A DNA stretch of 64,000 nt from Lycorma delicatula (lineage: Eukaryota > Arthropoda > Insecta > Hemiptera > Fulgoridae). Below the pieces are notes generated by a model. The model was not told the DNA's origin. It ran no database searches and worked only from the letters and a program-made list of their open reading frames with translations. The stretch is from NCBI RefSeq assembly GCF_047948215.1, contig NC_134455.1, forward strand, positions 152,316,575 to 152,380,574, written 5' to 3'. A program made the position numbers and the translations under genes. Below, piece after piece: positions 23,799 through 64,000 of this stretch (its first letter is position 1; every line of letters starts with the position of its first letter).

Positions 23799-23970
23799 TT
23801 TTAAATTACAAATGCAAACACATTTTATAAAAGGTCCTAAAATACAAACTATATATGTATAAACTGTGACAGGACAGATGTAACTTTTAAATTATAAATG
23901 CATTAAACACTTTTATAAAAGGTCCTAAAATACAAACTACATATATAAACTGTGACAGGACAGATGTACC
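23799..23970. repeat. Tandem duplication, two 86-bp units
   Basis: Unit 1 is 23799-23884 and unit 2 is 23885-23970, abutting exactly, with about 10% divergence. Both end with the sequence coding the first residues of the neighbouring transposase fragment (VTGQMY), so the duplication postdates that insertion. Confidence 0.9.
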
Positions 23971-24330
23971 TTGATATGCTTGAGAACTTTGCTGTTCCTC
24001 GGATTCCTGCAGGCTTCATTTCCAACAAGGTAGTGCTCCACCACACTTTTATTGAGATGTTACATGTTCTTGAACACACTTTTCCAAGATGTTGGATCGG
24101 ACAAGGAGGTCCAATTGCATGGCCACCAATATCTCCAGATATCACTCTTTGGACTTTTTTGCTTGGAGATTTGTTAAATTTTGTGTGTACCACAGAAAAA
24201 TTCAAGATTTGAACAATTTTAAACAAAGAATCGTTGAAGCTGTTTGTCTAATAATGCCACAGATACTCTTAAACTGGCAATTTAGATTGCTGTCTATTGT
24301 AAAAGAGCTATAAAAGATGCACATGCTGAA
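23930..24330 (+). pseudogene. Mariner/IS630-like transposase C-terminal fragment
   Basis: Reads VTGQMYLDMLENFAVPRIP, then PRCWIGQGGPIAWPPISPDI (typical P.rWIGrgGpi.WPprSPDLtp.DFflWG), ending with a LNNFKQRIVEA-like helix. This is the C-terminal DDE region of the same insect transposase group as the copies at 35241 and 51251. The N-terminal two-thirds is absent. A run of 30 A lies about 60 bp downstream. Confidence 0.75.
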
Positions 24331-24384
24331 CTTAAATAACTACATTAAAACTTGGAGAGTTGAGTTGCTGTGTTTTGTTTATTA

Positions 24385-24386
<2 letters not shown>

Positions 24387-24416
<30 letters not shown>
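24387..24416 (+). repeat. Poly(A) tract, 30 bp
   Basis: Thirty consecutive A downstream of the transposase fragment. Could be a retroposed 3' end or simple slippage; no retroposed gene is seen upstream. Confidence 0.9.
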
Positions 24417-24418
<2 letters not shown>

Positions 24419-25032
24419 GATTATAAACTGGTTCTCTTAATATAAACTGCCAATTTTTTTATACCTTTAGCCCGGAGAAACTGTTTTTTTAAATATCTTA
24501 TGTAAGTCAATCGTTACTTTAGTATTTTAGTTTGGTAATGTAATATTGTGTTTTAATATTCCCAGTATGTTAAGTATTATGCAACTTCCACAATTTTTTT
24601 TACTCTTTTTTCATAAAAGAATGGGATGTGGTAATAGTGTGTTGACTTGAATATTTTTATGTGAATATTGTAATAATTTAAGTTATAGTAATTCAATGGA
24701 ATTAAATCTTTTTCTTCATGTAAGGAAAAGTAAGGATATTAAAATTTTATATTTATTTTATAAAGAAGTGTTGAAAGTGGTGCTGATTCTTTTAATAAAT
24801 TGAGTCTTGTGATTATAATTATTTTATTGTAATTGCAAATATCATTTACAAGTATAACATTAATAACTTGAAAATCTTTATGTAAGTTTATTGTATTAAT
24901 AAATGTAATGAGTAAAACAACTTGATGAATCCTTAGAGACTTGTAGTAATCTCATGGAAGACTGAAATAGGACTGCTTGAATGAAGTGAGGAGCTTGCTT
25001 ATGTACTGTGTAAGGAGCTACTGAATCGTTAG

Positions 25033-25090
25033 GAGCCAAGTGCATCTGAAAGGAGATGTGCGAGCCGAGTGCATCTGAAAGGAGCTGTGT
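25033..25090. repeat. 29-bp tandem repeat, two units plus degenerate flanks
   Basis: Units GAGCCAAGTGCATCTG... and GAGCCGAGTGCATCTG... (25033-25061 and 25062-25090) with decayed GGAGC copies on both sides (24989-25110). Confidence 0.85.
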
Positions 25091-25110
25091 GAACTGTACG
25101 GAGCTGAGTT

Positions 25111-26821
25111 TGAATCCAAAGATCTTTAAATTTTAAAAGTCCTAATTTAAATGAAAATTAATGTTTCTCATTAATAGTGAATTTTAAATAACATGAATGA
25201 AACCTAAGTCTATACAAGAAGTATTTGTTAAATATTACATTTTTAAGCAAACATGCAATGAGTTTTTCATCATAAAAAAGATAAAAGATAGTATTTGTTT
25301 GAGAAAGATAATTGTAGAATTTTCTAAAAACTGAAGTTCATCTGAGATGTGATTATTGCTAGTTGCATACTTTCAATGTGAGATTTTCAATAGGCCCTTT
25401 TTTTAGATAAAGATGTTCCACGTGTTTAAATGCCTAATTTAGTGATAACTGCACATAATATGATATAGATTCTTCAATTTTACATTTACAGATAATCAAT
25501 TCTTAGTTAATCAGAGCCTTGTTTAAGCACTGCTGAGACTAAATTGCATAACAATTACGATAAATGCTTTCAGCTAATGAAATTTATTTATTTATTGTTT
25601 TACAGTACTTCTTGAAGGCTCTATTACGTTTGTTAATAAAAAGTCAGTTAATATATTTTTTTTAGAAAAATTGGTCATGAAAAAGTGTACTGTGTAACAG
25701 CATCTTATTTAATAAGCTATTCAAACATTCTGAAATAAAAAATAAAATTCAGTTCCCTATCAAATAATAAATTACAAAAAGGTTCATTATATACAAATAA
25801 TTTTTTATTACCTTATGCATAGAAAAAACAATTTTATCATAAAATATATCTTAACATGTACAACATAGTCTTTATAAATATGTAAACACAACTGAATATA
25901 TAAAAATTATTCATGTAACAAAAAAATAAATGTTTCATCTATTTAATGAATTGTCCCTACATTGATCTTCTGAAATTCCTTAAATTCTAAAAAAATATGT
26001 AAGTTATACAGAAACATTTTTTAACTGTTTACAGATAACTACTTAAAATAATTACAAAGTTTCAAACAGGAAAAATAAAAAAAAACAATCGCTTTTAAAA
26101 CTGGAAGGTACATCTACATTACGTCTTGTTACAAATCTATATTGATTCTGAAGCATTCAATTACACATATATATATCAGTAAATATATAAAACACAAAAG
26201 CACATGAAAAATAACTACAACTTTAGCAAAATAACATCTCTTTTAAAATATCAGTCTTATCAATTTGTTCTTGTAAATAAATGTTACTTGTGCACAAAGT
26301 AGAAGTCTTGATTAATATAGATATTCCACCTGAAACAGACAAAAGAGAAAGAAGTATGTAATAAAAAAAATAATCGCAAATCATTATTATAACTATTTGT
26401 AAGCCATTATGTAGGTAATTAGAGCTGTTTCAGCTTTAAGTTATCAGATGTGTTAATGATGGTATGTGTTTCTTCCATGAGGTGACATCCTAAAGTGCTA
26501 CTCCTTTCCTTGCTAAATTTCTAGAATTTTCCATTACGAATTGTGTCTCGTACAATCATTTTAAACTTTCTTGTTCAATGAAAAATTTATTTAAAAAATC
26601 AGAATTTAACATATCTTTTTACTTTTTCAAAAGTTGGAAGTTTTATTGTAGAACCCTGTGCAATTGTCTTTGGATATTAACATCAAATATTTATTTTGAA
26701 AATAGTGGGACTAAAAAGCTTTCACATAGAAAAAGGTGTTGAAATACAGTGGTGTCACATGTATTTATTTAAGATCAAGCAGGGTAGGAAGTAAAACAAT
26801 TGCAAATATACACAATGAATA
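25111..26821. other. AT-rich intergenic, no gene seen
   Basis: No coding frame, splice-bounded exon or element recognised on either strand between the 29-bp repeat and the hAT element. Confidence 0.4.
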
Positions 26822-29258
26822 CCTTAGATCAGCGTATCTCAACCTGAGGGTCGTGAAACTAGTCTACAACTATACATGTAAACAATAATGAAATCATTTT
26901 ATGAGAAAAAAATTTATTATAAACCTTTTACTTACATAAGTAAAAGTACACAAGTGAACAAAATAAATTAATGAGATGGTTGCATTTCTTTTTCATTTAA
27001 ATGTTTCTCCACATGTAATTCTACGTCAGAAACACACAAAAGCAAATTGTTTTCAAGTGATAAAAGACAATTTCTATATTTAGATTTTAGCGCAACCATA
27101 GATGAAAAACCCTTTTCACAGAGGTAAGATGTGATGAAAGTGATTATTATTTTCAATGCTTCTGTGACTAAATTTCTATATTCACTTTGATGAGCAAACC
27201 AAAACATATCAAAATCTTCAGATGTGAATTGTAGTTGTACCGTTTTATTGGCAGACATTTTGATGAGCTGGTCATGAATCTCAACTGGTAACTTAGCAGC
27301 TCAATAACTTTTTCCTAAATGGATTCAGTGTCCATCTCTTTGGGAAATAATTTTTATCTTCTGGGAAAAATACTCTGTGAAGTGAATTTCTAGCTCATGC
27401 AAATGAATTTTCATGCTATCCAAACTGTGGAGAATAGTACTGTCTTCTTCCTCTAAATTTTTTTCAATAAAATCAGAAGTCAATGGAAACATATCAAAAT
27501 TTTTGCTTTCAAGGCGAATAATCCAAATATCGAGCTTTTTAATGAAAGCATGAACTTTGTCTGTCATTAATAAAATATTTTTATCATGTCCTCGTAAATT
27601 CACATTCAAGTCATTTAAATGCAAAAATACATCAGCTAATTAAGCCAACAGCAACATCTCATTATTCTGTAAAGCATTGAGAATAGAGTTTGTTTATCCT
27701 AGAAAAATATTTTTAATTCGTCTAGCAATTCCAATAAGTGGGTTACTGGAACTGCAATAACTGGGTTATTGGGTGGTTATCACTCCCCCCCCCCCCCACC
27801 GTGATAACCATCTGACTTCTGTATGGAAAAGAAGAATTTTTTTTTTGCCCATTTCATAGTTTAGCCTATTCTGTAATGGTGGACTAAAATTAATAATTTT
27901 TACAGTTTTACAAAGAATTTGTTAGAGATTTCCTGGCATATTTTGAAGGAAGCATTGCTTCCATTCCACCCTTGGTATAATATCCTTTTAATTTTTTCAC
28001 AAATCCACCTGTTATTGACTTTGCACCATCACTACATAATATATTTTTTCCAGTCTATGTTATAGTTTTTAGTAGCTTCATAAAAAACATTCCTGTTGCA
28101 TGACCAGATATTGATTTGCAAAACAACAAATCTTCTTTGACTGATCTGTCCCTATTGCAATTATAGCTACAAAACATAAGAACTGAGAAATGTTTGCCAC
28201 ATCTGTTGATTCATCAAACTGAATATTAAAAAATTCACTTTAACTCACTTACTCAATTATCTGATTGCAAACATCAGCAGCCATGTCATCAATTTGCCTT
28301 GATACTGTGTCATTAGAAAGCAGAATTTTGTTGCTTCTTCAACAGCTATTAAAACACTGACCATATCAATTTCAGCAGATAATGATATTTTCTGCGACTG
28401 TATCGGATTTTGACATATTAGCTACTCTTAATGCTATGAGATAGATGCTTCAAGTGTACTTAGATCATATTGCTTGATTTACAAATAGAAACTAGTTGAT
28501 TTCTTAGAATATGTAAATTTCTTCCATAAAATTACAAGGATTTGCTTTTATGATCCAGATGTTTAGTTTCAAAATGTCAAATTAATTTTCATGGCTTCAT
28601 CCTTTCATCAGAAAAGAAAGCAAACAATGCACCGTGAGGCTTTCTATCCAATGAGGTTAAAATAATTTAAATAACTGTCATTGTACGATCTTGTCTTTTT
28701 ACAAATTGATTCTCTTGAATCGGATGTAAATGGTTCAATTCGTTTTTTTAACAAATTTATCCACTTTACATAAGAATCTAATTGAAAAAAAAAACAAAAA
28801 ACAGTTACAATGTTTCACTGCACATTAAACATTAAAACCTCAATTATTATTATTTTCAATGAAACTACGCTTTTAGAAACTTAAATAAAAGCACCAGACA
28901 CATGCTTCACATTCAAAACTAAACTGACGTGTTCTGCAATTATAAATGCCTCTTTTATACTGTTGAGAGCATGGTGTGTTCAAAAGTATCGTATGCATGT
29001 TTGAACATGACCCTCTCACAGCAAATGTTACGCAAGCAGCCCAAATTACATGAAGCATGCATACATCAAGTTGAAACCTGTAAATTGCTCATATTTGTAC
29101 ACTTTGCACTTGTATGTTCATACCAATCAACGCAACTACACAGTTAAAACTAGGTTTCATTGGGTTGCGATTGGGGGTTACAAAATATTCATTATATATA
29201 CTTTTTTTACTTTTTCGGGGTCGTAGAGCTAAAAAGGTTGGGAATCACTGCCTTAGAT
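26822..29258 (-). mobile_element. hAT element with perfect 8-bp target duplication
   Basis: Element 26830-29250, flanked on both sides by CCTTAGAT. The ends are CAGCGTATCTCAACC and, read inward from the right, CAGTGATTCCCAACC, the classic hAT terminal sequence. Minus-strand coding relics run from 28800 (BED-finger-like start MDKFVKK) to a C-terminal dimerisation domain at 27258-26968 containing SYLCEKGFSSMVALKSKYRN. The type is the ZBED5/FAM200-like hAT group. Stops and frameshifts interrupt the transposase. A poly-C run sits at 27784-27797. A second copy of this family lies at 52232-54514 in the opposite orientation. Confidence 0.92.
26968..28800 (-). pseudogene. hAT transposase pseudogene
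   Basis: Blocks in order on the minus strand: MDKFVKK; SVSRQIDDMAADVCNQII-like; NIQFDESTDVANISQFLCF (RNase-H-like D region, FDESTD); AIGTDQSKK; then 27624-27325 (MHLNDLNVNLRGHDKNIL...FDMFPL) and 27258-26968 (dimerisation domain). The frames differ between blocks and stops are present, so no active enzyme. Confidence 0.85.
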
Positions 29259-30676
29259 TATAACTTTGGATTTGCAGTAAAAAATGTATGTCAGTTAAAC
29301 CTGTCACAAGTATTTGGTGCACTACTGGGCTTTTATTATACGTAGTATGAATTTGGTTAATGTGGGAAATGAGAACAGTTTTGTAGAAAATGTTGGACTC
29401 AACATTTCTTAGTAAAAAATTTACACAAGATAAGAAATGATGAAATGAACAAAGAAATGTATGAAAACTATGCCTACATAACAGAATAAAAATAGCACGT
29501 GTAAGAATGTCTTTAAGATAATGAGATTCTGGATTTCATTTAATGGAAAGGATCTATCCTGATTTACTAATGTAAAAAGTATTACATCCTGTTAAAATAA
29601 TTTCCAGTATAAAAATATAAAATCACTAAAATTGCAAAAGAAAAGGGTTTAAAATATTATGTTAGTTTCACCACTGCAAACTTAATCCTAGGAAAATAGT
29701 TTTGAAAGGTATTAAAAAACTATTTAGTGGCATTTTAAAAAAGGAAGAATTATGTGTATTATGTCAAAAATATTGAGGCAGAGATGAAGGCAGCAAATAG
29801 TTTCTAAGATGACACTGAAGAATTCAACATTCTCTAGTTTTCACTCCAAGAAATCACACAGAGATGTTATTCCTTAAAAACTCTCAACTACTGGGGCCAC
29901 CTGATAATGAGTAAATGTAAATTTAAAAAAAATATTTATAGCTAACTATCCAGTTAAAAAAATATATTTAGCTATCTATTTATAGCTAATGGAGACAGTA
30001 ATCTAGCAAATAAAAATGTAAAAGAAATGACAGGTGATTTTACAAATAATAATGGATGCTAACTGTTATACTGAATCACTGATCCAGTTAAATTGAATAA
30101 GAAATGAAGATTTAAATGGGTAATTAGTGTTTATCCCTATGACCTATTGCTATCCAACCAGCTAGTTTAACGTGACTAATATATTGGCCATAAGGCCCAT
30201 TATCATAAAGATGAAACAAGCTGCATGCAGGTTTATAATGTTAGAGTTAAAAAGATTTGTTAGAATACAGTTATTATATACTACACATATGTGTGTGTAG
30301 TATATTTGAATAATTTTTTTAAGAGTATAAAAGAATCACGTTTTTTACAGTATGTACTGTAAAAAAAGTGATTCTTTAAAATCAGACATATATATAAGAT
30401 TAAAAAACGCATATTATTATTGGATTAAATATTATGTGCAGAGGATTTTCAGATAAATATCTTGGAAATGGATAGTCAAATTTTCCTAAGTATAATCAAA
30501 TATTTTGTCTTAATTTTAAGTTTGCTGTCTTTCTTGAACAATTTTTCATGCATTATATTTAAAAAGTGGTTTGTAAATGAATTTGAGAAAAAAACTGTAT
30601 TACAGAGCTCTAACACTGAAGACCTTTGACTGATTAATCTTGTGAAATCTATTGCCAGGCTGTTAAAATTTTCAAG
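29259..30676. other. AT-rich intergenic, no gene seen
   Basis: Nothing recognised except the quasi-palindrome at 30330-30377. Confidence 0.4.
30330..30377. repeat. 23-bp-arm near-perfect palindrome
   Basis: Arms AAAGAATCACGTTTTTTACA+GTA and TAC+TGTAAAAAAAGTGATTCTTT pair at 22 of 23 positions around a 2-nt loop. Confidence 0.9.
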
Positions 30677-30678
30677 TA

Positions 30679-31707
30679 TGAGGCGTGTCTTTAAAGTAAG
30701 GTCCGTTCTGAAATAAAAAAAAAAAAAAAACTAAAAGATATGAACAAACTTTATTATTTACACATAGAAACTACACTTATTTACTACTTTTCTAAATAGC
30801 TGTCTTCAACTTCAACACATTTCTTTAGCCTCTTCATTTCCTCTTACGAAATTTCACTGCCAATGACTTAAATCATCTAGTAACGCCATTTTACTGCAAC
30901 ACACTAAATTCAACAAGTAAGACAGCTTGTCCTAAAAAGGAACCATAAGCTTCTTTACCAAATGTTCTTGTTTGAACTTCTTTGGTCTAGGAGATTAATG
31001 CAGCCACTGCACTGACTGCTGATTTGTCTCGATGTTCAAACAAGAAATCCAGGTTTTATCTCTAGTACAATGTGATCAAACAATTCATCCATTTATTTCA
31101 CTACCTTCATTTCATAAGATTACAAAAATTCATGCACTGTAGCAAGGTGTTTTTCCTTGTGGGCCTTAGTTAACATGTTCAACATCCATATGGCATACAA
31201 CTTTTTATAGCCCAACTTTTCAAAATCCATTGATCAAAGATTGTAAAACAGTCGGGAAATATCAAAATACAACTATAACATGGTGAAGCGCTGGTTTTCT
31301 CAAGTTTTTTCATCAATCATATCATTCATATCAATGACATTTGGCTGCTACATTCTTCATCATGAATGCTTGTTTGCCCTTCTTGATATGAACAGACCAC
31401 CACTGGCTTACTTCAGTGTCACTTGTAATATTTAAAGTGTAAATGACAAATTTGCCAGTGAATTTCATCCGCCGAATTGTTTTTTTTTTCAATAAAAAAT
31501 TGGATTACTCTTATACTTCATACTTGGCAGGATCATGAATTGTAGCAATCATTATAAGTAGATGAATATAAATAATTAACAGCAAAATGACCAAACTATT
31601 GTTTCAAACAGCTGACCATTGATTGTAACTGCTACACAAACACAATCTGTTTACATCATAAATACAGGTGGCAAATTCAAAACAGTTCTTTCTTTCATAC
31701 AAGCCCA
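30679..31707 (-). mobile_element. Mariner element with TA target sites, decayed
   Basis: Left end TGAGGCGTGTCTTTAAAGTA and right end (read inward) TGGGCTTGTATGAAAGAAAG are diverged terminal inverted repeats, each flanked by TA. Inside, the minus strand reads remnants of a mariner transposase: HRDKSAVSAVAALISQTKEV (in place of the usual WrH..sPk.KKf+q), SFLGQAVLLVEF (typical vfWd..GvlLv+f) and, near the end, RNVLKLKTAI (typical +Cv...GdY). Length 1.03 kb versus about 1.3 kb for an intact mariner. Many stops. Confidence 0.8.
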
Positions 31708-31720
31708 TAATTAAACATTT

Positions 31721-31751
31721 AATTTGGCATAATTAAACATTATGCCAAATT
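31721..31751. repeat. 13-bp-arm palindrome
   Basis: AATTTGGCATAAT, 5-nt loop, ATTATGCCAAATT; just outside the right end of the mariner. Confidence 0.88.
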
Positions 31752-33349
31752 TCAAATTTTATACTTCCATTTTTGTGCTTTTTATGAACCGACATCTTTG
31801 TAATTATATATCACAGATATATGAGACACACTGTTTCATTTTCATTAAAAGTTTAGCGTTAAGTAATAAATTAAAATTATGATAAACAGATATTTACCGC
31901 AGTCTAAAAATATTTAACGTGTGGTAGATATGGTGGTGAAGGAGGGAGGTCCAATGTTCAGATAGCTAACTGTACTATCTGCAAAGAATTTATTTACTTT
32001 TATTCTAGCATCATTGAACCAGACCTTCCCTAACTCACCGACATATAATGAATTTAAAAGAAAATATACAAAAATTGTTTAAACTTAAATTAATTTATTA
32101 TTTTTTAATTAAATCGCAGAATTTTTCATTGAAGCCAACATGAGATGTCCCATATCCCTATAAGATGTGGGACACTATGTTGACATAAAAAGTGTAAAAG
32201 ATGAAGAGTATAAAATTTAGTGATTTGAAATTTCACTTCATTTATAACACTATGTTATTGAATCATGCTTAAAAATTGAAACAATTAACTCATACATTTT
32301 ACAAAGATTACAGATTTGATAAAACAGTTGAAGTAAGACCTACAGAACCAGAACTTTAAAAAACAGGCTTGTTTTATAGTCATGCTCTTAAGTATTTGAG
32401 ATAACTTTAAAGGCATCCAGTATGAAATAGAATTTCATTAATTTTAATTGCATATTGTACAAAATTAATACATTAGATAATTATGAGTAAAAACTAACTC
32501 ATTTACACAATTGATTTTTCAATCCCAAAAGACTTCTACATTTTCCCATAAAAACTATGTGTTTTCCCAGTTGCATGACTGATTGCCTCACTTAAACAAT
32601 TATTTTTACCTTCTCAGGTAAAATTAAACATGGCCTTTGAATCTTTCAGTTAATTTTTTTTTGTTTTAGAAGTTGAAAACCTATAATAAAATTAACAATG
32701 GTTGTTCCAAAATTCAATTATACAATGTGTTCAAAGATGAAAGATTTAACCATTACAGAGAAAATTAACAATCCAAAAGTTAATATTTGTGCGAGTCAAA
32801 TATTATTGTAATGTGGTTGAGTCAATATTATTGATATTGCATATTTGATTTTAATGTAAAATACCATTTGCTTATGTTTACTTATGTAATACCATTTGTT
32901 TTCTACTAATCTTTGGATTCTACAAGAAGTATTATTGGCTTATTCTAACCTGTTATGGAAAGTAGGTAAGTAACTCCTGAGAATGTCTCACATCTTTTAC
33001 GATACCTCCTCCCCATGAAACATTCTTGATCTTGTATAATACAAAATGTGAATTGCTAAAGAATTAAATAAAAAATGTTGTTAAAAAGAAACGTGATAAT
33101 TCAAAGGTAAGTCTAGTCTATAGCCAGTTCAACAAACAGAGAAATTGATTGGTTCAACTAAGTTCATAGAAGTTCTTCATTAACAGTGAATGTTTAAGGG
33201 AACAAGCAGCAGTATAAAGTGAACCCAATTCACAATGTCTGAAAACAGCTTACTCAAATATGAGTGAAAGACATTGACTTCTTTCTATTATTAAATAAAA
33301 ATATTTTAATATAATTCATTTGATGAAGTAAAACAGTCCATTAAGAAAA
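31752..33349. other. AT-rich intergenic, no gene seen
   Basis: No element or coding signal apart from a palindrome at 32146-32174 (TGTCCCATATC / GATGTGGGACA, one mismatch, 7-nt loop). Confidence 0.4.
32146..32174. repeat. 11-bp-arm quasi-palindrome
   Basis: TGTCCCATATC, 7-nt loop, GATGTGGGACA; one mismatch. Confidence 0.75.
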
Positions 33350-33525
33350 ATATGGATTTGAGTACTAGATGGATACATTTTAATTAACCATTTATCTCAG
33401 GAATGGTTGACCTGAGACTGTACAAGACTAGACTTCACTTACATTCATACATATCATCCACATTCATCCTCTGAAGTAGTAATACCTTACAGTGGTTCCA
33501 GAGGGTAAACAGAAAAAAAATTCCA
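33350..33525 (+). mobile_element. tRNA-derived SINE, 5'-truncated and internally deleted
   Basis: Matches the reverse complement of the copies at 58883-59160 and 53941-54140: ATTTGAGTACTAGATGGATA, AATTAACC, TCTCAGGAATGGTTGA, TGTACAAGACTAGACTTCA, CATTCATCCTCTGAAGTA and GAGGGTAAACAG followed by A-rich tail. The tRNA-like head is missing. The direction is set by the terminal A run. Confidence 0.75.
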
Positions 33526-34248
33526 TAAAGAAAAACAAAACGAGTTAAATAAAATATATTAATCTTATTCAGATGCGATGCTGCTTTTTCATATAAAATA
33601 TATATGTTAATTGTTTTTATTGTAATAAAAATTTAAAGTAAAATTTTTATTGTGATAATTAGACTATTAGTCTTTATCATTATCAATCTCTTATTCTACA
33701 ACAACTTACTGTAATTTGTTATTTATAAATAATTTACACTGCTAAATTGTCAGAAATTAAACTGCTTTTGTAAATAGTACTATGTATTAAGTTATGAATT
33801 TATCCAATTAAGAAGGGGCAAATCTTTTTAATATATCAAAACATAATTTTTTTTTAATAATATTTATAAATTACTATTTTTATAGTATTTAATAAGAATT
33901 AAAAGTTTCAGTTTAATTGTTTAAGATAGACAAATGTTATACAACAGCAATTATATGTACACAGTTGTTTAGAATTATTATGCAAAGGTAAAAAATTATA
34001 TTTTTTTGCATTTATATGAAAATATGGCATATTTACAAACGTCTTCAAATTAAAAAAAATAAATGAAACATAAAAAAGTCAAACCATTTTTAGTGCATAA
34101 TTTTTCATCAATTACAAATTTATTAAACAGCAATTACATACTTTTCCAATCAGCAATATGTCTTATTTTTGGAGCTTTATCTTGATAGACTACATATATA
34201 ACAGAACTAAAAAAAATTATGATGTAAAAAATACTTACATTTTTTCTG
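33526..34248. other. Presumed Shark 3' UTR and downstream AT-rich sequence
   Basis: No second coding frame. AATAAA-type signals on the minus strand are too common in this composition to select a polyadenylation site. Confidence 0.35.
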
Positions 34249-63262
<29,014 letters not shown>

Positions 63263-63473
63263 CTATAAAGAAAATTTCACTAAATTACTAAGGTAACAAA
63301 CAAGTACATAATCAAAGTAATGTTTAAAACCAATGACTCATGATTTAAAAAAAAAAATACATTTTTCTTCTACAGTATGTTCTGTGAAATTTCTATCATG
63401 GATATATCAAGATGTTTACATCAACTGTGAAAATAGAAAGAAACATGTAACAAAAAATAACAGTTCGCCTCAC

Positions 63474-63516
63474 CAGAATAGTCTCTATGCTCATTCAGCA
63501 TCATCATAAATGCCCT
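63474..63516 (-). CDS. Possible 43-nt Shark exon upstream of the SH2 exon
   Basis: Between AATAG (acceptor, weak pyrimidine tract) and TCTG|GTGAGG (good donor) is an open 43-nt stretch reading RAFMMMLNEHRDYS plus one base G. That G joins AT of the next exon to make Asp, exactly the phase required. The content would fit the end of the ankyrin region. Evidence is phase and donor only. Confidence 0.3.
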
Positions 63517-64000
63517 CTATTACTGTCTCCTTCTACAACAGGTACATCCTTTTTTATTCTAAACTGTAATTTGGTTGAGAAACCTTATTTCATATCATAA
63601 AAAAAATAAATGTATCCACTTAATATTTCTCAAGTAATGGAGGTTCAGTACAAAATAATTACATACCACATCACTTTTAGTTAATCAAAATAATGCTTGG
63701 TTACTTGTTCATTGCCTAATTTACCTTTCTACAGTAATTAATAAAACATATGATGAAAAAAGAGGCCTCACTAATTTTGTTAAACAAATTGAACTCCACT
63801 AAGAAATTGAAGGAGCAAAGTAAAAATTTAAATTACAAAAAAAAACTGTCAATCGTAATTGAATTTTTTGTTGGTTTAGGTAGTGCTAAAAATTGCCTAC
63901 ATGAATTAGCAATATCATAAGCACTGTCTCAAAAGATACTGGACATATCACTGACCAATGATTATTAAAGAGGTATTTTTACAGTTTTTCTTGTGACATA

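Noticed and set aside
27784..27797. Poly-C run as a functional element
   Set aside because: Simple slippage inside a decayed hAT transposase; a similar C run occurs in the second hAT copy (54491-54498) but at a different place.

Overview
The window is AT-rich animal DNA with introns, spliced exons, and many degraded transposons. The transposon mix (mariner/IS630, hAT, piggyBac, Harbinger, R1-like and RTE-like LINEs, a tRNA-derived SINE) and the presence of a Shark-type kinase point to an insect, most likely a hemipteran. That placement is inference; no species can be named. I see no bacterial or organellar features, no CRISPR array and no rRNA gene.

Two cellular genes are supported, both on the minus strand. 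(1) Roughly 34.2-63.5 kb holds the 3' two-thirds of a Shark-type (SH2-ankyrin-SH2-kinase) non-receptor tyrosine kinase. Nine exons join in frame: the second SH2 domain, a proline-rich linker and a complete kinase domain with every catalytic motif present. A tenth 43-nt exon is possible. The N-terminal SH2 and ankyrin repeats must lie beyond the right edge. (2) Three exons between 20.25 and 14.57 kb join in frame into a basic protein resembling the N-terminal half of HURP/DLGAP5 (Drosophila mars), a mitotic microtubule-binding protein; its 3' end was not resolved.

The left third (0-14 kb) is a transposon graveyard: an RTE-like LINE (minus), a piggyBac relic (minus), then two tandem R1-like LINE copies (plus, about 5.4-13.06 kb), both broken in the reverse transcriptase. 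From 13 to 34 kb there are an inverted-repeat foldback element, more RT fragments, a multicopy uncharacterised ORF relic, Harbinger-like and mariner relics, a hAT element with a perfect 8-bp target duplication, a mariner with TA target sites, and a SINE.

From 34 to 63.5 kb nearly every large Shark intron carries different transposons: mariners, an RTE-like LINE fragment, a SINE head, a hAT copy, an IS630-like element, a Tc1 element split by a SINE, and in the intron after the SH2 exon a relic that pairs a PIF1/Helitron-type helicase with a ubiquitin-specific-protease-like ORF.

The most unusual signals are that helicase-plus-USP cassette, a swarm of at least fourteen short near-perfect palindromes (arms 10-23 bp, loops 2-10 nt) that looks like a template-switching signature, and an apparent GC-AG intron in the Shark gene.
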